From the NCBI RefSeq assembly GCF_023806485.1, contig NZ_JAMSLR010000005.1, forward strand, positions 95,976 through 159,975: a stretch of 64,000 bases of DNA. The letters are read 5' to 3'. The notes under the pieces are model-generated. The model ran no database searches. It was not told the origin of the DNA and saw only the letters and a list, made by a program, of their open reading frames with translations. The stretch is from Thermalbibacter longus. Its GTDB lineage: Bacteria; Chloroflexota; Chloroflexia; Thermomicrobiales; Thermomicrobiaceae. This document shows positions 42,846 to 52,101 of this stretch, one piece after another (positions within the stretch are counted from its first letter, which is position 1; every line of letters begins with the position of its first letter). Position numbers and translations under genes: made by a program.

Positions 42846-43658
42846 CTACTCGCCCCCCGGTGCCATCGCGCTGGTGCCGACCTGTGCCGTCGCACCCCTG
42901 GTCGCGCGCCCGGATCGGGCAGCCGGTGGCAGCAGGACGACCAGCTTCTCGCGCAGCATGCGCGGGTTCTCGCCGGCCTGGATCCCGAGAATGCCCTCGA
43001 TGATGAGCTGCCGCTCCTCGACTTCTTCCTTGCTCCGCAGCTTCAACTTGTTGCCGATCGGGAGCCAGAGCAGGTTGGCCGAGGCGACGCCATAGAGCGT
43101 CGCCAGGAAGGCGACGGCGATCGCTGGCCCCAGCTCGTCCGGGTTCTCGAGGCTGCTCAGCACGTGCACCAGTCCCATGACGGTACCGATGATCCCCATC
43201 GTCGGCGCAAAGCCACCCATGGTCGTGAACATGCCGTAGGCTCGCGCGTGCCGTGCCGCCATCGCCTCGACATCGGCGTGCAGGATCTGTTCGGTCAGCT
43301 CGGGGTCGGTGCCATCGACCACCATCATCACCGCGCGCTTGAGGAAGGGATCGTCGATCGGATGTCCTTCCAGCGCGAGCAAGCCGTCCCGGCGCGCCAT
43401 CTCGGCCAGCTTGACGATCTCCTCCACCAGCTCCGGGCGCCGGTCAGGCGGGGTCTTCATCGATCTGGCGATCAACTTGGGAATACTCAGAATATCGGCC
43501 AACGAGTAGCTGGTCATCGTTGCGCCGATCGTCCCGCCGAACACGATCATCGCGGCCGTGATCCCGAGCAGCGACTCAGCGTGCCCGCCTTCCATGAGGA
43601 AGGCGACGATCAGCGACGCGAAGCCGAGGACGATGCCGACCAGGGTAGCGATATCCAT
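42846..43658 (-). CDS. motA: Flagellar stator protein MotA
   Basis: 270 aa with four membrane helices in the MotA pattern: two at the N-terminus (residues 1-20, 30-50), a cytoplasmic loop with the charged stretch RSMKTPPDRRPELVEEIVKLAEMARRDGLLALE in pieces (about 65-100), then helices at about 150-170 and 180-200 with GGFAPTMGIIGTVMGLVHVL, in which the conserved Pro and Thr face the channel. It forms the ion channel that drives rotation. It follows flbD by 12 bp. Confidence 0.95.
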   Translation of the reverse strand: MDIATLVGIVLGFASLIVAFLMEGGHAESLLGITAAMIVFGGTIGATMTSYSLADILSIPKLIARSMKTPPDRRPELVEEIVKLAEMARRDGLLALEGHPIDDPFLKRAVMMVVDGTDPELTEQILHADVEAMAARHARAYGMFTTMGGFAPTMGIIGTVMGLVHVLSSLENPDELGPAIAVAFLATLYGVASANLLWLPIGNKLKLRSKEEVEERQLIIEGILGIQAGENPRMLREKLVVLLPPAARSGRATRGATAQVGTSAMAPGGE

Positions 43659-43670
43659 CAGGCTACTTCC

Positions 43671-43904
43671 TCACTCGACGACTGGTGGCGATGGTGGCCG
43701 CGGCAACGCGACCCCCTCGATCCCTCCATGCACCGCTCGCCGGTAGGCGAGTACCCGCCGCACGATTTCATCGACCGGCTCTCGCACCATCAACCGCTTC
43801 TTGGTGACCAGCACGATCACGGTCTCCGGCACTGATTCGATCGACTCGATCAGTTCCGCGTTGATCACGATCTCCTCGCCGTCCAGCCGGGTCACCGCGA
43901 TCAT
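43671..43904 (-). CDS. flbD: Flagellar protein FlbD
   Basis: 77 aa from ATG at 43904; the frame extends upstream but homology begins here. MIAVTRLDGEEIVINAELIESIESVPETVIVL is a close fit, in pieces, to the FlbD family (MIxVTRLNGxxxxINxxLIExIExTPDTxI) of Gram-positive-type flagellar operons, where it sits between flgE and motA. The C-terminal tail of about 20 residues is Pro-rich. Its molecular role is not established. It is the first gene of the leftward flagellar operon. Confidence 0.9.
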   Translation of the reverse strand: MIAVTRLDGEEIVINAELIESIESVPETVIVLVTKKRLMVREPVDEIVRRVLAYRRAVHGGIEGVALPRPPSPPVVE

Positions 43905-44190
43905 GGCCCGCTCCGAACTGCAACCCCTGCGGGGCAAGGCAGTTTGAGCGCGACGTACCCAGGGCGCCAAGCTGCCGGTAGTCCCAACCCGATGAGTACT
44001 CCAGCCACAGGGCCGAACAGGAAGCAGGCCCTACCGCATCGGTACCGCTGTACCTCGCCAAGCCGTGACGCGCTGGGCATGCCCGCTCTCCGAGCGCCGG
44101 CGTAGAGTGCAGCGACGGGAAGGGATGAGATGTAGGTTGTCGTCGCGCGCCAGGCGGCAGCCCGAATCGCCACTGCCGGTGAGGATAACG
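43905..44190. other. Divergent flagellar intergenic region, flbD/fliP
   Basis: 286 bp that must hold promoters for both flagellar operons. I found no sigma-28 match and no strong sigma-70 pair. A TAGAGT box at 44104-44109 and TAGGTT at 44133-44138 are weak -10 candidates for fliP. Confidence 0.4.
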
Positions 44191-45006
44191 ATGGCCACGG
44201 CCAGCACTGCGGATTACGCACCGAGTCCCTCCGATCGACCGGCGGCGTGGCTACGCCGGGTGCGGCGCATCTGCGCCGTGCTCGGCATCGCGCTCCTGAC
44301 CTCGGCGTGTGGCCTGAACGCTACGCTCGGCAATACCCAGATCAACGTGCAGAGCGGGTCGCCGGATGGCCAGGTGAATTCACTGGCCTCGGGGCTGGAG
44401 CTGGTGTTCCTGCTGACGCTGCTGAGCCTGCTTCCGGCCATCCTGATGGTGATGACCTCGTTCACCCGGATCATCATCGTGCTCTCGTTCGTTCGGAACG
44501 CGATCGGCATCCCCCAGCTCCCACCGAACCAGGTCTTGATCGGCCTCTCGCTGTTCTTGACGATCTTCGTGATGGCGCCGGTCTGGCAGGAGATCAACCG
44601 GGCGGCGCTCCAGCCCTACCTGGCCGGCGAGATCGATCAGCGAACCGCCTTCGACCGCGGGCTCGCCCCCCTGCGCCAGTTCATGTTCGAGCAGGCGCGC
44701 GAGAAGGACATCGCCCTATTTATGAATCTCGGCAACCTGCCCCGTCCGCGTAACCCCGACGATGTGCCTACCTGGGTCTTAGTACCGGCCTTCATCCTGA
44801 GCGAGCTGAAGACAGCGTTCATGATGGGCTTCGTCATCTTCATTCCCTTCCTGATCATCGATCTCATCGTCTCCAGCACGCTGATGGCGATGGGGATGAT
44901 CATGGTGCCTCCGGTTGTGGTCTCGCTCCCCTTCAAGATCCTCCTCTTCGTCATGGTCGATGGCTGGGACCTGCTGGTGCGGTCGCTGGTCAGCAGCTTC
45001 GCGTGA
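44191..45006 (+). CDS. fliP: Flagellar export gate protein FliP
   Basis: 271 aa from ATG at 44191 (GGTGAGG upstream). A signal-like N-terminus (residues 25-48) is followed by the four-helix FliP core: LLTLLSLLPAILMVMTSFTRIIIVLSFVRNAIG in pieces and LPPNQVLIGLSLFLT are diagnostic, and PFLIIDLIVSSTLMAMGMIMV near the end is the second signature. FliP forms the pentameric core of the type III export gate in the cytoplasmic membrane, with FliQ and FliR encoded next. First gene of the rightward operon. Confidence 0.96.
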   Translation: MATASTADYAPSPSDRPAAWLRRVRRICAVLGIALLTSACGLNATLGNTQINVQSGSPDGQVNSLASGLELVFLLTLLSLLPAILMVMTSFTRIIIVLSFVRNAIGIPQLPPNQVLIGLSLFLTIFVMAPVWQEINRAALQPYLAGEIDQRTAFDRGLAPLRQFMFEQAREKDIALFMNLGNLPRPRNPDDVPTWVLVPAFILSELKTAFMMGFVIFIPFLIIDLIVSSTLMAMGMIMVPPVVVSLPFKILLFVMVDGWDLLVRSLVSSFA

Positions 45007-45019
45007 GAGGCAGGGGGCG

Positions 45020-45289
45020 ATGAACGAGCTGATGCTGCTGGAACTGGCACGCACCGCTATCACCACGCTTTTGCTGGTTCTGTTCCCGCTGCTGGCAGCG
45101 ATCCTGGCCGTCGGCCTGCTGGTCAGCATCGTGCAGGCGGTGACGCAGGTGAACGAGCAGACGCTCGTATTCATCCCGAAGATCGTGGTCGCCTTCCTGG
45201 TCGTGCTCTTCGCCGGGTCGTGGATGGCGCGGCAGCTCGCTGCCTTCACCGTGGAGGTGCTCACGATGCTGCCGTTGCTGCGCCGGTGA
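45020..45289 (+). CDS. fliQ: Flagellar export gate protein FliQ
   Basis: 89 aa, start at 45020 with AGGGGGCG before it. Two hydrophobic helices, TTLLLVLFPLLAAILAVGLLVSIVQAVTQV in pieces and FIPKIVVAFLVVLFAGSW, with the conserved NEQTL between them, are the entire FliQ fold. It lies 13 bp after fliP and 22 bp before fliR in the standard order. Confidence 0.96.
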   Translation: MNELMLLELARTAITTLLLVLFPLLAAILAVGLLVSIVQAVTQVNEQTLVFIPKIVVAFLVVLFAGSWMARQLAAFTVEVLTMLPLLRR

Positions 45290-45311
45290 CCGCGCCGGGA
45301 GGTGCTGACCG

Positions 45312-46094
45312 ATGGTGGTCGATTCCCCGCTGCTCCCCAGCTCGATGGCTGTCTTCCTCCTGATGTCCGTCCGCATCGGGCTGGTGATCACGCTGATCCC
45401 AGGACTGAGTGGCCGTTCGGTTCCGAACCAGGCCAAGGTTGCCCTCACCGTGATCCTGGCGCTGATGCTCAGCCCCTTCGTGCAGGCCGACGCCGTTGCG
45501 CTCAGCCGCGCGGAGCGGTTCGTCCTGGCGCTGGCGCAGGAGTTCCTGGTCGGCCTGGCGCTCGGGCTGGCGGTCGCGATGATCTTCGCCGCCGTGGAGA
45601 TGGCGGCCAGTATCATCAGCTTTCAACTGGGGTTCAGCCTGGCGAACGTCTTCAATCCAACGCTCAACGTGCAGGGGACGGCCCTGAACACGCTCTACCT
45701 GGCGCTGGCCGCCCTGCTGCTCTTCATCACCAATGGCCATCACCTCTTGCTGCTCGGGCTCCAGAGCAGCTTCCAGACCATCCCACTCGGCGGGGTCAGC
45801 CCGGCGCCCGGCGCCGACCAGACGCTGGTCGAGCTGAGCGCGGCGATGTTCTCCGATGCCCTGAGGCTAGGGTTGCCGATCGCCGGCACGCTGCTCGTCG
45901 CCGACGTCGCGCTGGGCATCCTGAGCCGGATGGTGCCGCAGATGAACGTCTTCTTCGTGGGCTTGTCCGCCAAAGTCTTCGCTGGACTGCTGCTGCTCGC
46001 CCTTACGCTCCCCTTCCTCGTCCGCGTGCTGGCAGACGTGGTGACGCGCGAGCTCGGCGACTCGGTGGCGCAGATGCTGCAGGTGCTTCGATAG
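45312..46094 (+). CDS. fliR: Flagellar export gate protein FliR
   Basis: 260 aa with about six hydrophobic helices. Typical FliR segments are visible: FLLMSVRIGLVITLIPGLSGRSVPNQAKVALTVILALML in pieces near the start, EFLVGLALGLAVAMIFAAVEMAASIISFQLGFSLANVFNP in pieces (about 75-115) and MNVFFVGLSAKVFAGLLLL near the end. It completes the FliPQR gate and contacts FlhB, encoded 7 bp downstream. GGGAGG precedes the ATG. Confidence 0.95.
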   Translation: MVVDSPLLPSSMAVFLLMSVRIGLVITLIPGLSGRSVPNQAKVALTVILALMLSPFVQADAVALSRAERFVLALAQEFLVGLALGLAVAMIFAAVEMAASIISFQLGFSLANVFNPTLNVQGTALNTLYLALAALLLFITNGHHLLLLGLQSSFQTIPLGGVSPAPGADQTLVELSAAMFSDALRLGLPIAGTLLVADVALGILSRMVPQMNVFFVGLSAKVFAGLLLLALTLPFLVRVLADVVTRELGDSVAQMLQVLR

Positions 46095-46101
46095 GAGAGA
46101 C

Positions 46102-47151
46102 ATGGCTAGCGAGCGCACTGAACGCGCAACGCCACGGCGGCGACAGGAGGCCCGCAGGCAGGGCCAAGTGGCCCGCAGTGCCGATCTCACCTCGGCGCTG
46201 GGGCTGCTCGCTGTCGGGCTCTTCCTTCCCTGGTACGGCGCCTACGCCTTCGATCACGTCAGCCGTTATCTCCAGGGAGCCTTCAGCCGCCTGCCGCGGG
46301 AGGATTTGACGACTGCGAGCCTGGCACAGCTCGGCTGGGATGCGGGCAGCGTCTTCTTCCGGATCACCCTGCCGCTGCTCGGCCTGATGCTCCTGACCGG
46401 GGTCGCGAGCACGCTGGCGCAGGTTGGGGTCGTCTTCGCGCCGGCCGCGTTGAAGCCTGATCTCAAGCGTATCGACCCGGTCGCTGGCTTCCAGCGCATC
46501 CTCTCGCGCCGCGGCGCCTTCGAGACAGCGAAGGCGGTGATCAAGATCGTCGTCATCGGCGCGGTCACCTACCCGCTGGTGCGAGCCGATCTCGCGCTCT
46601 TCGCCACGCTCACCGGCGCCGATCCCCTGAGCATTGGGCAAGCCATCGGCCGCTCGATCCGTGACCTCGGGCTTCGCGCCGGAGCGGCTTTTCTGGCGCT
46701 CTCGCTGTTCGACTATGGCTTCCAGCGCTGGGATCTCGAGCAGCGGCTCCGAATGACCCGCCAGGAGCTCAAGGACGAGCTGAAGCAGACCGAGGGCGAC
46801 CCGGAGATCAGGGCACGCATCCGCCGCCTCCAGCGCCAGTACGCCCAGCGCCGGATGATGGCGGAGGTGCCGAAGGCGACCGTCGTCGTGACTAACCCGA
46901 CGCACCTGGCCGTCGCGATCCGCTACGACGCTCGGAGCATGCGTGCCCCGGTCGTCGTCGCCAAGGGAGCCGGCCACCTGGCCGAGCGGATCAAGGCGGT
47001 GGCGCGGCAGCACGCCATCCCGGTGCTCGAGAACCGCCCGCTGGCGCAGTCGCTCTTCCGCGCGGTGGAGGTCGGTCAGGAGATCCCGGTGACCCTCTAC
47101 GAGGCGGTCGCCGACGTGATCGCGTACGTGTACCGGCTGCGACTCCGCTAG
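46102..47151 (+). CDS. flhB: Flagellar export switch protein FlhB
   Basis: 349 aa. The N-terminus is charged (ERATPRRRQEARRQGQVARSADL), followed by four membrane helices to about residue 210 and a cytoplasmic domain with the autocleavage motif NPTHLAVAIRY at about residues 268-278. Cleavage after Asn of NPTH switches export from rod/hook to filament substrates. All features are standard. AGGAGAG precedes the ATG, 7 bp after fliR. Confidence 0.96.
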   Translation: MASERTERATPRRRQEARRQGQVARSADLTSALGLLAVGLFLPWYGAYAFDHVSRYLQGAFSRLPREDLTTASLAQLGWDAGSVFFRITLPLLGLMLLTGVASTLAQVGVVFAPAALKPDLKRIDPVAGFQRILSRRGAFETAKAVIKIVVIGAVTYPLVRADLALFATLTGADPLSIGQAIGRSIRDLGLRAGAAFLALSLFDYGFQRWDLEQRLRMTRQELKDELKQTEGDPEIRARIRRLQRQYAQRRMMAEVPKATVVVTNPTHLAVAIRYDARSMRAPVVVAKGAGHLAERIKAVARQHAIPVLENRPLAQSLFRAVEVGQEIPVTLYEAVADVIAYVYRLRLR

Positions 47152-47173
47152 CCGGGCATCAGGGAGGGAAGGA

Positions 47174-49234
47174 ATGGCAGCCAGGCCAGGCGAGGCGACG
47201 GTGGTGGGGCTGCGGCGGCTCGTCCGCTACAGCGACGTGATGCTGGCAGCGGGCGTGGTCGCCATCGTCGCCATCATGATCATCCCGGTACCGACGCGCC
47301 TGCTCGACGTGCTGATAACGACGAACATCGCTGCCGCGATTACGATCCTGCTGGTCGCGCTCTACGTGCAGGAGCCGCTCCAGTTCTCGGCTTTCCCCTC
47401 GATCCTCCTGCTGGCGACGCTGTTCCGGCTGGCGCTGAACATCACCTCGACCCGCTTGATCCTGCTGCAGGGCGATGCCGGGGAGGTGATCCGCTCGTTC
47501 GGCACGTTCGTCGTGGGCGGCAACTACGTGGTCGGTATCATCGTCTTCTTGATCCTGGTCGTGATCCAGTTCGTGGTCATCACGAACGGCGCCGGGCGCG
47601 TGGCCGAGGTCGCCGCCCGCTTCACGCTCGATGCCATGCCCGGCAAGCAGATGAGCATCGATGCCGATCTCAACGCCGGGTTGATCACCGAAGACGAGGC
47701 CCGGCGGCGCCGCGAGGAGATCGCTCGCGAAGCCGATTTCTACGGGGCGATGGACGGTGCCAGCAAGTTCGTCAAGGGCGACGCGATCGCTGGCATCGTG
47801 ATCATCGTCGTGAACATCGTCGGAGGCATCGCCATCGGCGCGCTCCAGCACGGCATGCCGCTCGGCGAGGCGCTCCAGACCTATGCCCTGCTGACGGTCG
47901 GTGACGGGCTGGTCTCGCAGATCCCGGCGCTGCTCATCTCCACCGCAACCGGCATCATCGTGACCCGCAGTGCCGCCGATACGAACCTGGGCCTCGATGT
48001 CGCGCGCCAGATCTTGAGTACGCCGCGAGCGCTGGCGATCGCGGGGGTGCTTCTCGCTGTGCTCGGCCTAGCACCTGGTCTGCCCAAGCTGCCCTTCTTC
48101 GTGGGGGCGGCTGGACTGTTGCTGACCAGCCGGCTTCTGCGCCGACCTGCTGCTCCTCCAGCCGGTGAGCCTGCGGCGCCGGCTGCCGAGCCCGAGGATT
48201 CGCTGCCCGAGCTAGTCAGCGTCGACCCGCTGGAGCTCGAGATCGGCTACGGGCTGATCCCGATGGTCGATCAGTCCGCGGGCGGCCAACTCCTGCGCCG
48301 CATCACGCTCCTGCGCAAGCAGATCGCCCAGGAGCTCGGCATGATCGTCCCGACGATCCGTATCCGCGACAACCTGCAACTGCGGCCGAACGAGTACCGG
48401 GTACTGCTGCGCGGCGTGCGAGTGGCCCAGGGAGAGATCTACCCAGACCGGCTGATGGTCATGAGCCCCGCTGGTGGCCCACCCGAGATCGAGGGTATCC
48501 AGAGCAAGGAGCCGGCGTTCGGGTTGCCGGCTGTCTGGGTGCAGGAGGCCCAGCGGCCGGCGGCCGAGTTGCAGGGCTACACCGTCGTCGACCCCGCCTC
48601 GGTGGTCACCACCCATCTCAGCGAGGTTATCCGCGGTCACGCGGCTGAGCTCCTGCGCCGCCAGGATGTCCAGCGCCTGCTCGATCTCGTGCGGCAGGAT
48701 CATCCCGCAGTCGTCGACGAGCTCATCCCACACCTCCTCTCGCTCAGCGAGGTTCACCAGATCCTCCAGCACCTCCTCAGCGAGGGAGTTCCGATCCGGG
48801 ACCTGGTCACGATCCTAGAGACGCTGGGGAACCACGCGCGAAGTGTCCGCAACGTGGCGGCGCTGGCCGAGCACGCGCGGGCAGCGCTCGCCCCGGTCAT
48901 CACGCAGCAGTATCTCGAGGCGGATGGGTTCCTCTACGCCATCACGCTGCACCCCGAGCTGAGTGCCGAGCTGGGCGACGCGGTACACCCGACGGATGAG
49001 GGGCCCCAGCTCCTGATCAGCCCCGATCGACTCCAGCGGCTGGTCGCCAACCTGGCGCACGAGATGGAGCGTATGGCCGGCATGGGGCACCAGCCGGTGC
49101 TGCTCGTGCCGGGGACGATCCGGCTGGGCTTGAGCCGGCTGCTGCGACGCTCGCTCCCGAACCTGGCTGTGCTGGCCTTCCAGGAGGTCGCGCCTGGCGT
49201 GCAGGTTCAGGTGCTTGGATCGGTGAGAGGATGA
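47174..49234 (+). CDS. flhA: Flagellar export protein FlhA
   Basis: 686 aa, with the usual seven- to eight-helix N-terminal half (to about residue 325) carrying the FHIPEP-region motifs SAFPSILLLATLFRLALNITSTRLIL in pieces and GDAIAGIVIIVVNIVGGIAIG. The C-terminal cytoplasmic ring domain spans about 345-686 (LELEIGYGLIPMVD opens it). FlhA is the export gate that docks substrate-chaperone complexes. Length and layout match the family. It begins 22 bp after flhB and overlaps nothing. Confidence 0.96.
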   Translation: MAARPGEATVVGLRRLVRYSDVMLAAGVVAIVAIMIIPVPTRLLDVLITTNIAAAITILLVALYVQEPLQFSAFPSILLLATLFRLALNITSTRLILLQGDAGEVIRSFGTFVVGGNYVVGIIVFLILVVIQFVVITNGAGRVAEVAARFTLDAMPGKQMSIDADLNAGLITEDEARRRREEIAREADFYGAMDGASKFVKGDAIAGIVIIVVNIVGGIAIGALQHGMPLGEALQTYALLTVGDGLVSQIPALLISTATGIIVTRSAADTNLGLDVARQILSTPRALAIAGVLLAVLGLAPGLPKLPFFVGAAGLLLTSRLLRRPAAPPAGEPAAPAAEPEDSLPELVSVDPLELEIGYGLIPMVDQSAGGQLLRRITLLRKQIAQELGMIVPTIRIRDNLQLRPNEYRVLLRGVRVAQGEIYPDRLMVMSPAGGPPEIEGIQSKEPAFGLPAVWVQEAQRPAAELQGYTVVDPASVVTTHLSEVIRGHAAELLRRQDVQRLLDLVRQDHPAVVDELIPHLLSLSEVHQILQHLLSEGVPIRDLVTILETLGNHARSVRNVAALAEHARAALAPVITQQYLEADGFLYAITLHPELSAELGDAVHPTDEGPQLLISPDRLQRLVANLAHEMERMAGMGHQPVLLVPGTIRLGLSRLLRRSLPNLAVLAFQEVAPGVQVQVLGSVRG

Positions 49235-49238
49235 GACG

Positions 49239-50315
49239 ATGCCATACACCTATCGCGCGGCAACCGTCCAGGAAGCGATCCGGCTGGCCAAGGCCGAACT
49301 GGGACCCGATGCGCTGATCCTCGAGGTGCGCCGGATCAGCCCGGTCGTGCCCGGGCAGAGCCGGGAAGGCACTGTCGAGATCAGTGCCATCGCTGCCCAC
49401 CAGCAGGGTGTGGCCGGGCCGCTGATCGGCGGGGCGCTGCGAGGCTCGCCGGATCGAGCACCCGGCGCGCAGGGGCGCGAGCCGGGAGGTCATCGCACCT
49501 CGCCGATCGAGGTTGCCATGCGCAAGCTCCAGCGCCTGGGGATCAGCGCCACGCTGGCCGAGCGGCTGGCCGCAGTATACGACGGCACCCGCGCGCGGCC
49601 GACGGAGGAGCGCCGCGCCGCGCTGGCGACCGCTCTTGCCCGTCAGATCAGGTTCTGCACGTTGCCGCCGGCCGAGCAACGCCAGTCCATCGTCGCGCTG
49701 ATCGGCCCCAGCGGTGTCGGCAAGACCACGACGATCGCCAAGCTGGCGAGCCAGCTCCGGCGTCGGTATGCGCGCATCGCGCTGCTCGGGCTCGATCCTA
49801 ATCCGATCACCGGTAGCCTGCTGGCTGCCTGGGCCGAACACCTAGGGATCCCATGCGTGGTCGTCGGCAACCGGGTAGAGCTGGCTGAGGCCGTAGCAGC
49901 CGCCGGTCGAGCCGATCTGATCCTGATCGATACGCCGGGGTGCAACCCGTACGACCAGGCGCAGTTGAAGCGGCTGCGCGACGATCTCGGCTCCCGCGAT
50001 CCGATCGTCTGCTGTCTGGCGCTGGCTGTGACCGGGGACACTGCCGAGCTGATCGATATCGGGCGCCGCTTCCTCCGCCTGAACCCTACCGTGCTCCTCT
50101 TGACCAAGCTCGACGAGACCCGCCGAGCGGCCTCCTGCATCGGGATCGCCGAGCAGCTCGGCCTGCCGCTGGCAGGGCTCGCGACCGGGCCACAAGTGCC
50201 CGATGACCTGGTCCCAGCGAGCCCTGCGGCTTTGGCCGAGCTGGTGGCGTGGACGCTGGATCGCGAGCTGCGGTCGTCGCCGGTTGCGGTAGGACCTGTG
50301 GCCCACCGGGCCTAG
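49239..50315 (+). CDS. flhF: Flagellar SRP-like GTPase FlhF
   Basis: 358 aa. The N-terminus MPYTYRAATVQEAIRLAKAELGPDALIL is the FlhF opening. The NG GTPase part spans about 150-350: P-loop IGPSGVGKTTTIAKLAS (about 151-167), LIDTPGCNPYD (G3, about 228-238; the usual TxGR has C here) and LTKLDETRRAAS (G4, about 287-298). It places the flagellum at its cell site, usually together with FlhG. No flhG/minD-type gene follows; the next genes are an unknown membrane protein and fliA. Confidence 0.93.
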   Translation: MPYTYRAATVQEAIRLAKAELGPDALILEVRRISPVVPGQSREGTVEISAIAAHQQGVAGPLIGGALRGSPDRAPGAQGREPGGHRTSPIEVAMRKLQRLGISATLAERLAAVYDGTRARPTEERRAALATALARQIRFCTLPPAEQRQSIVALIGPSGVGKTTTIAKLASQLRRRYARIALLGLDPNPITGSLLAAWAEHLGIPCVVVGNRVELAEAVAAAGRADLILIDTPGCNPYDQAQLKRLRDDLGSRDPIVCCLALAVTGDTAELIDIGRRFLRLNPTVLLLTKLDETRRAASCIGIAEQLGLPLAGLATGPQVPDDLVPASPAALAELVAWTLDRELRSSPVAVGPVAHRA

Positions 50316-50441
50316 TACCACCCGACTGGCTCAGCTTGGACCGTGGGGGCTTCAGGACTTGCCAGGCCGGTCACTATGCTGGCTGCGACGTATCGGCTAG
50401 TGAGGTTCGAGCGCTTATCGGTACTCCGGCTTTCCGGGTGA

Positions 50442-50771
<330 letters not shown>

Positions 50772-50809
50772 CGGACCGTGTCGTAGCCGACAGGTGATGG
50801 GGGAGACCG

Positions 50810-51598
50810 ATGACGGCAATGCCATCGACCAATCTGGACCAGCCGGCGCGGCTCTGGCAGCGCTACACCATGAGCCACGACACGACGACCCGTGAGCAGC
50901 TCATTCAGCAGTACGCGCCACTGGTCAAGTACGTCGTCGACCGCTTGCGGATCTCCCTGCCACCGAGCCTGGAACGCGACGATCTGATCGGATACGGCAC
51001 GATCGGCCTCATCGAAGCGATCGATCGATTCGATCCCTCGCGGGGCGTCAAGTTCGAGAGCTACGCGGCTCTCCGTATCCGTGGCGCGATCCTGGATGCC
51101 CTGCGCTCGCTGGACATCGTCCCGCGCGGCGCCCGGCATCGAGCGCGGCAGATCGAGCAGGCGACGCGCGAGCTCTTCGCCGCGTCCGGCCGCATGCCCA
51201 GCGAGGCCGAGATCGCCGAGTACCTGGGGCTCAGCGTGCAGGAGTTGCACCAGGCGATCCAGGACGTGGCCTGCCTGTTCCTCCCGCTCAATAATGCCGA
51301 TGATTCTCATGAGCTGACGCTCGAGGAGCAGCTCGCTGACCACGACGCGCCCGATCCGGACGATCTCGCCGTGCAGACGGATTTGGCCGATCGACTGGCT
51401 GCGGCGCTCGAGCAGCTCAGCGGGCGGGATCGGTTGATCCTCTCGCTCTACTACTACGAGGAGTTGACCATGCGCGAGATCAGCGAGATTTTGGGAATCA
51501 GCGAATCACGCATCAGCCAGATCCTCACCCGTGTGCGGCTGCAACTGCGCACGCTTCTGCAGGAGCGTGGCGTTCACAGTAGCGATTTGACCCTCTAG
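50810..51598 (+). CDS. fliA: Flagellar sigma factor FliA (sigma-28/SigD)
   Basis: 262 aa; ATG at 50819 three codons in is an alternative start. Region 2 has YAPLVKYVVDRL, DDLIGYGTIGLIEAIDRFDPSRGVKFESYAALRIRGAILDALRSLD (in pieces, about residues 58-103), region 3 has RMPSEAEIAEYLGLS and region 4 has LSGRDRLILSLYYYEELTMREISEILGISESRISQI (in pieces, about 203-240). The match to FliA/SigD/WhiG rather than SigB is clear. It directs RNA polymerase to late flagellar genes; matching promoters lie before flgM and flgK below, and its antagonist FlgM is encoded 2.8 kb downstream. Confidence 0.95.
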   Translation: MTAMPSTNLDQPARLWQRYTMSHDTTTREQLIQQYAPLVKYVVDRLRISLPPSLERDDLIGYGTIGLIEAIDRFDPSRGVKFESYAALRIRGAILDALRSLDIVPRGARHRARQIEQATRELFAASGRMPSEAEIAEYLGLSVQELHQAIQDVACLFLPLNNADDSHELTLEEQLADHDAPDPDDLAVQTDLADRLAAALEQLSGRDRLILSLYYYEELTMREISEILGISESRISQILTRVRLQLRTLLQERGVHSSDLTL

Positions 51599-51614
51599 TC
51601 AGGAGGAACGTCCG

Positions 51615-52097
51615 ATGATAGCTCCGCTTTTCGTCGGTCTTCCGGAGATGGAAGCGATCGCCTTGATCGGGCTCCTGGGCATTGCGTCCGTAGCAGCCTG
51701 GACCAGTGCTGCTCTCTGGCAGCGCCAGCGCGCGATCGAGCGCGACTTCAGCCTGCTGTACGAGCAACTCCAGACCCTCCGCCCCGGTGATCCCGCTGCG
51801 CTTGCCCTGGATTGGGACGACGACCGGCTCCCGAGCCTCGAGGGCTTGGCGCGTGGGTCTCAGCCGGCGCCTTGGACGATCGAGTCAGCCGCCGTTGCCG
51901 GCTTCGCAAACTCCGGCACCTTTGCGGAGGCGTCGGCAGTGGCTGACCAGCTCCTCCAGTCCTCACCCGAATCGCTCCGCCGGCTGCTGCGCGGCTCGCT
52001 CGATCTGAGCCAGCCGGCGATCTATGCCTCGAGTGATGAGGCCGGCAACGGCGGCTATGCTGGCGTTCCCTGGCGGTCGAGCGACCTGGAGCGGTAG
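51615..52097 (+). CDS. Hypothetical single-pass membrane protein after fliA (SwrB-like position)
   Basis: 160 aa, AGGAGGAACG before the ATG. One N-terminal helix (AIALIGLLGIASVAAWTSAALW, about residues 14-35) with a basic flank, then a soluble region of about 120 residues with no recognised domain. B. subtilis has SwrB, a single-pass protein, directly after sigD; this gene sits in the same place and has the same topology, but I see no convincing sequence match. It overlaps neither neighbour and is 4 bp before the RskA-like gene. Confidence 0.6.
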   Translation: MIAPLFVGLPEMEAIALIGLLGIASVAAWTSAALWQRQRAIERDFSLLYEQLQTLRPGDPAALALDWDDDRLPSLEGLARGSQPAPWTIESAAVAGFANSGTFAEASAVADQLLQSSPESLRRLLRGSLDLSQPAIYASSDEAGNGGYAGVPWRSSDLER

Positions 52098-52101
52098 GTT
52101 G

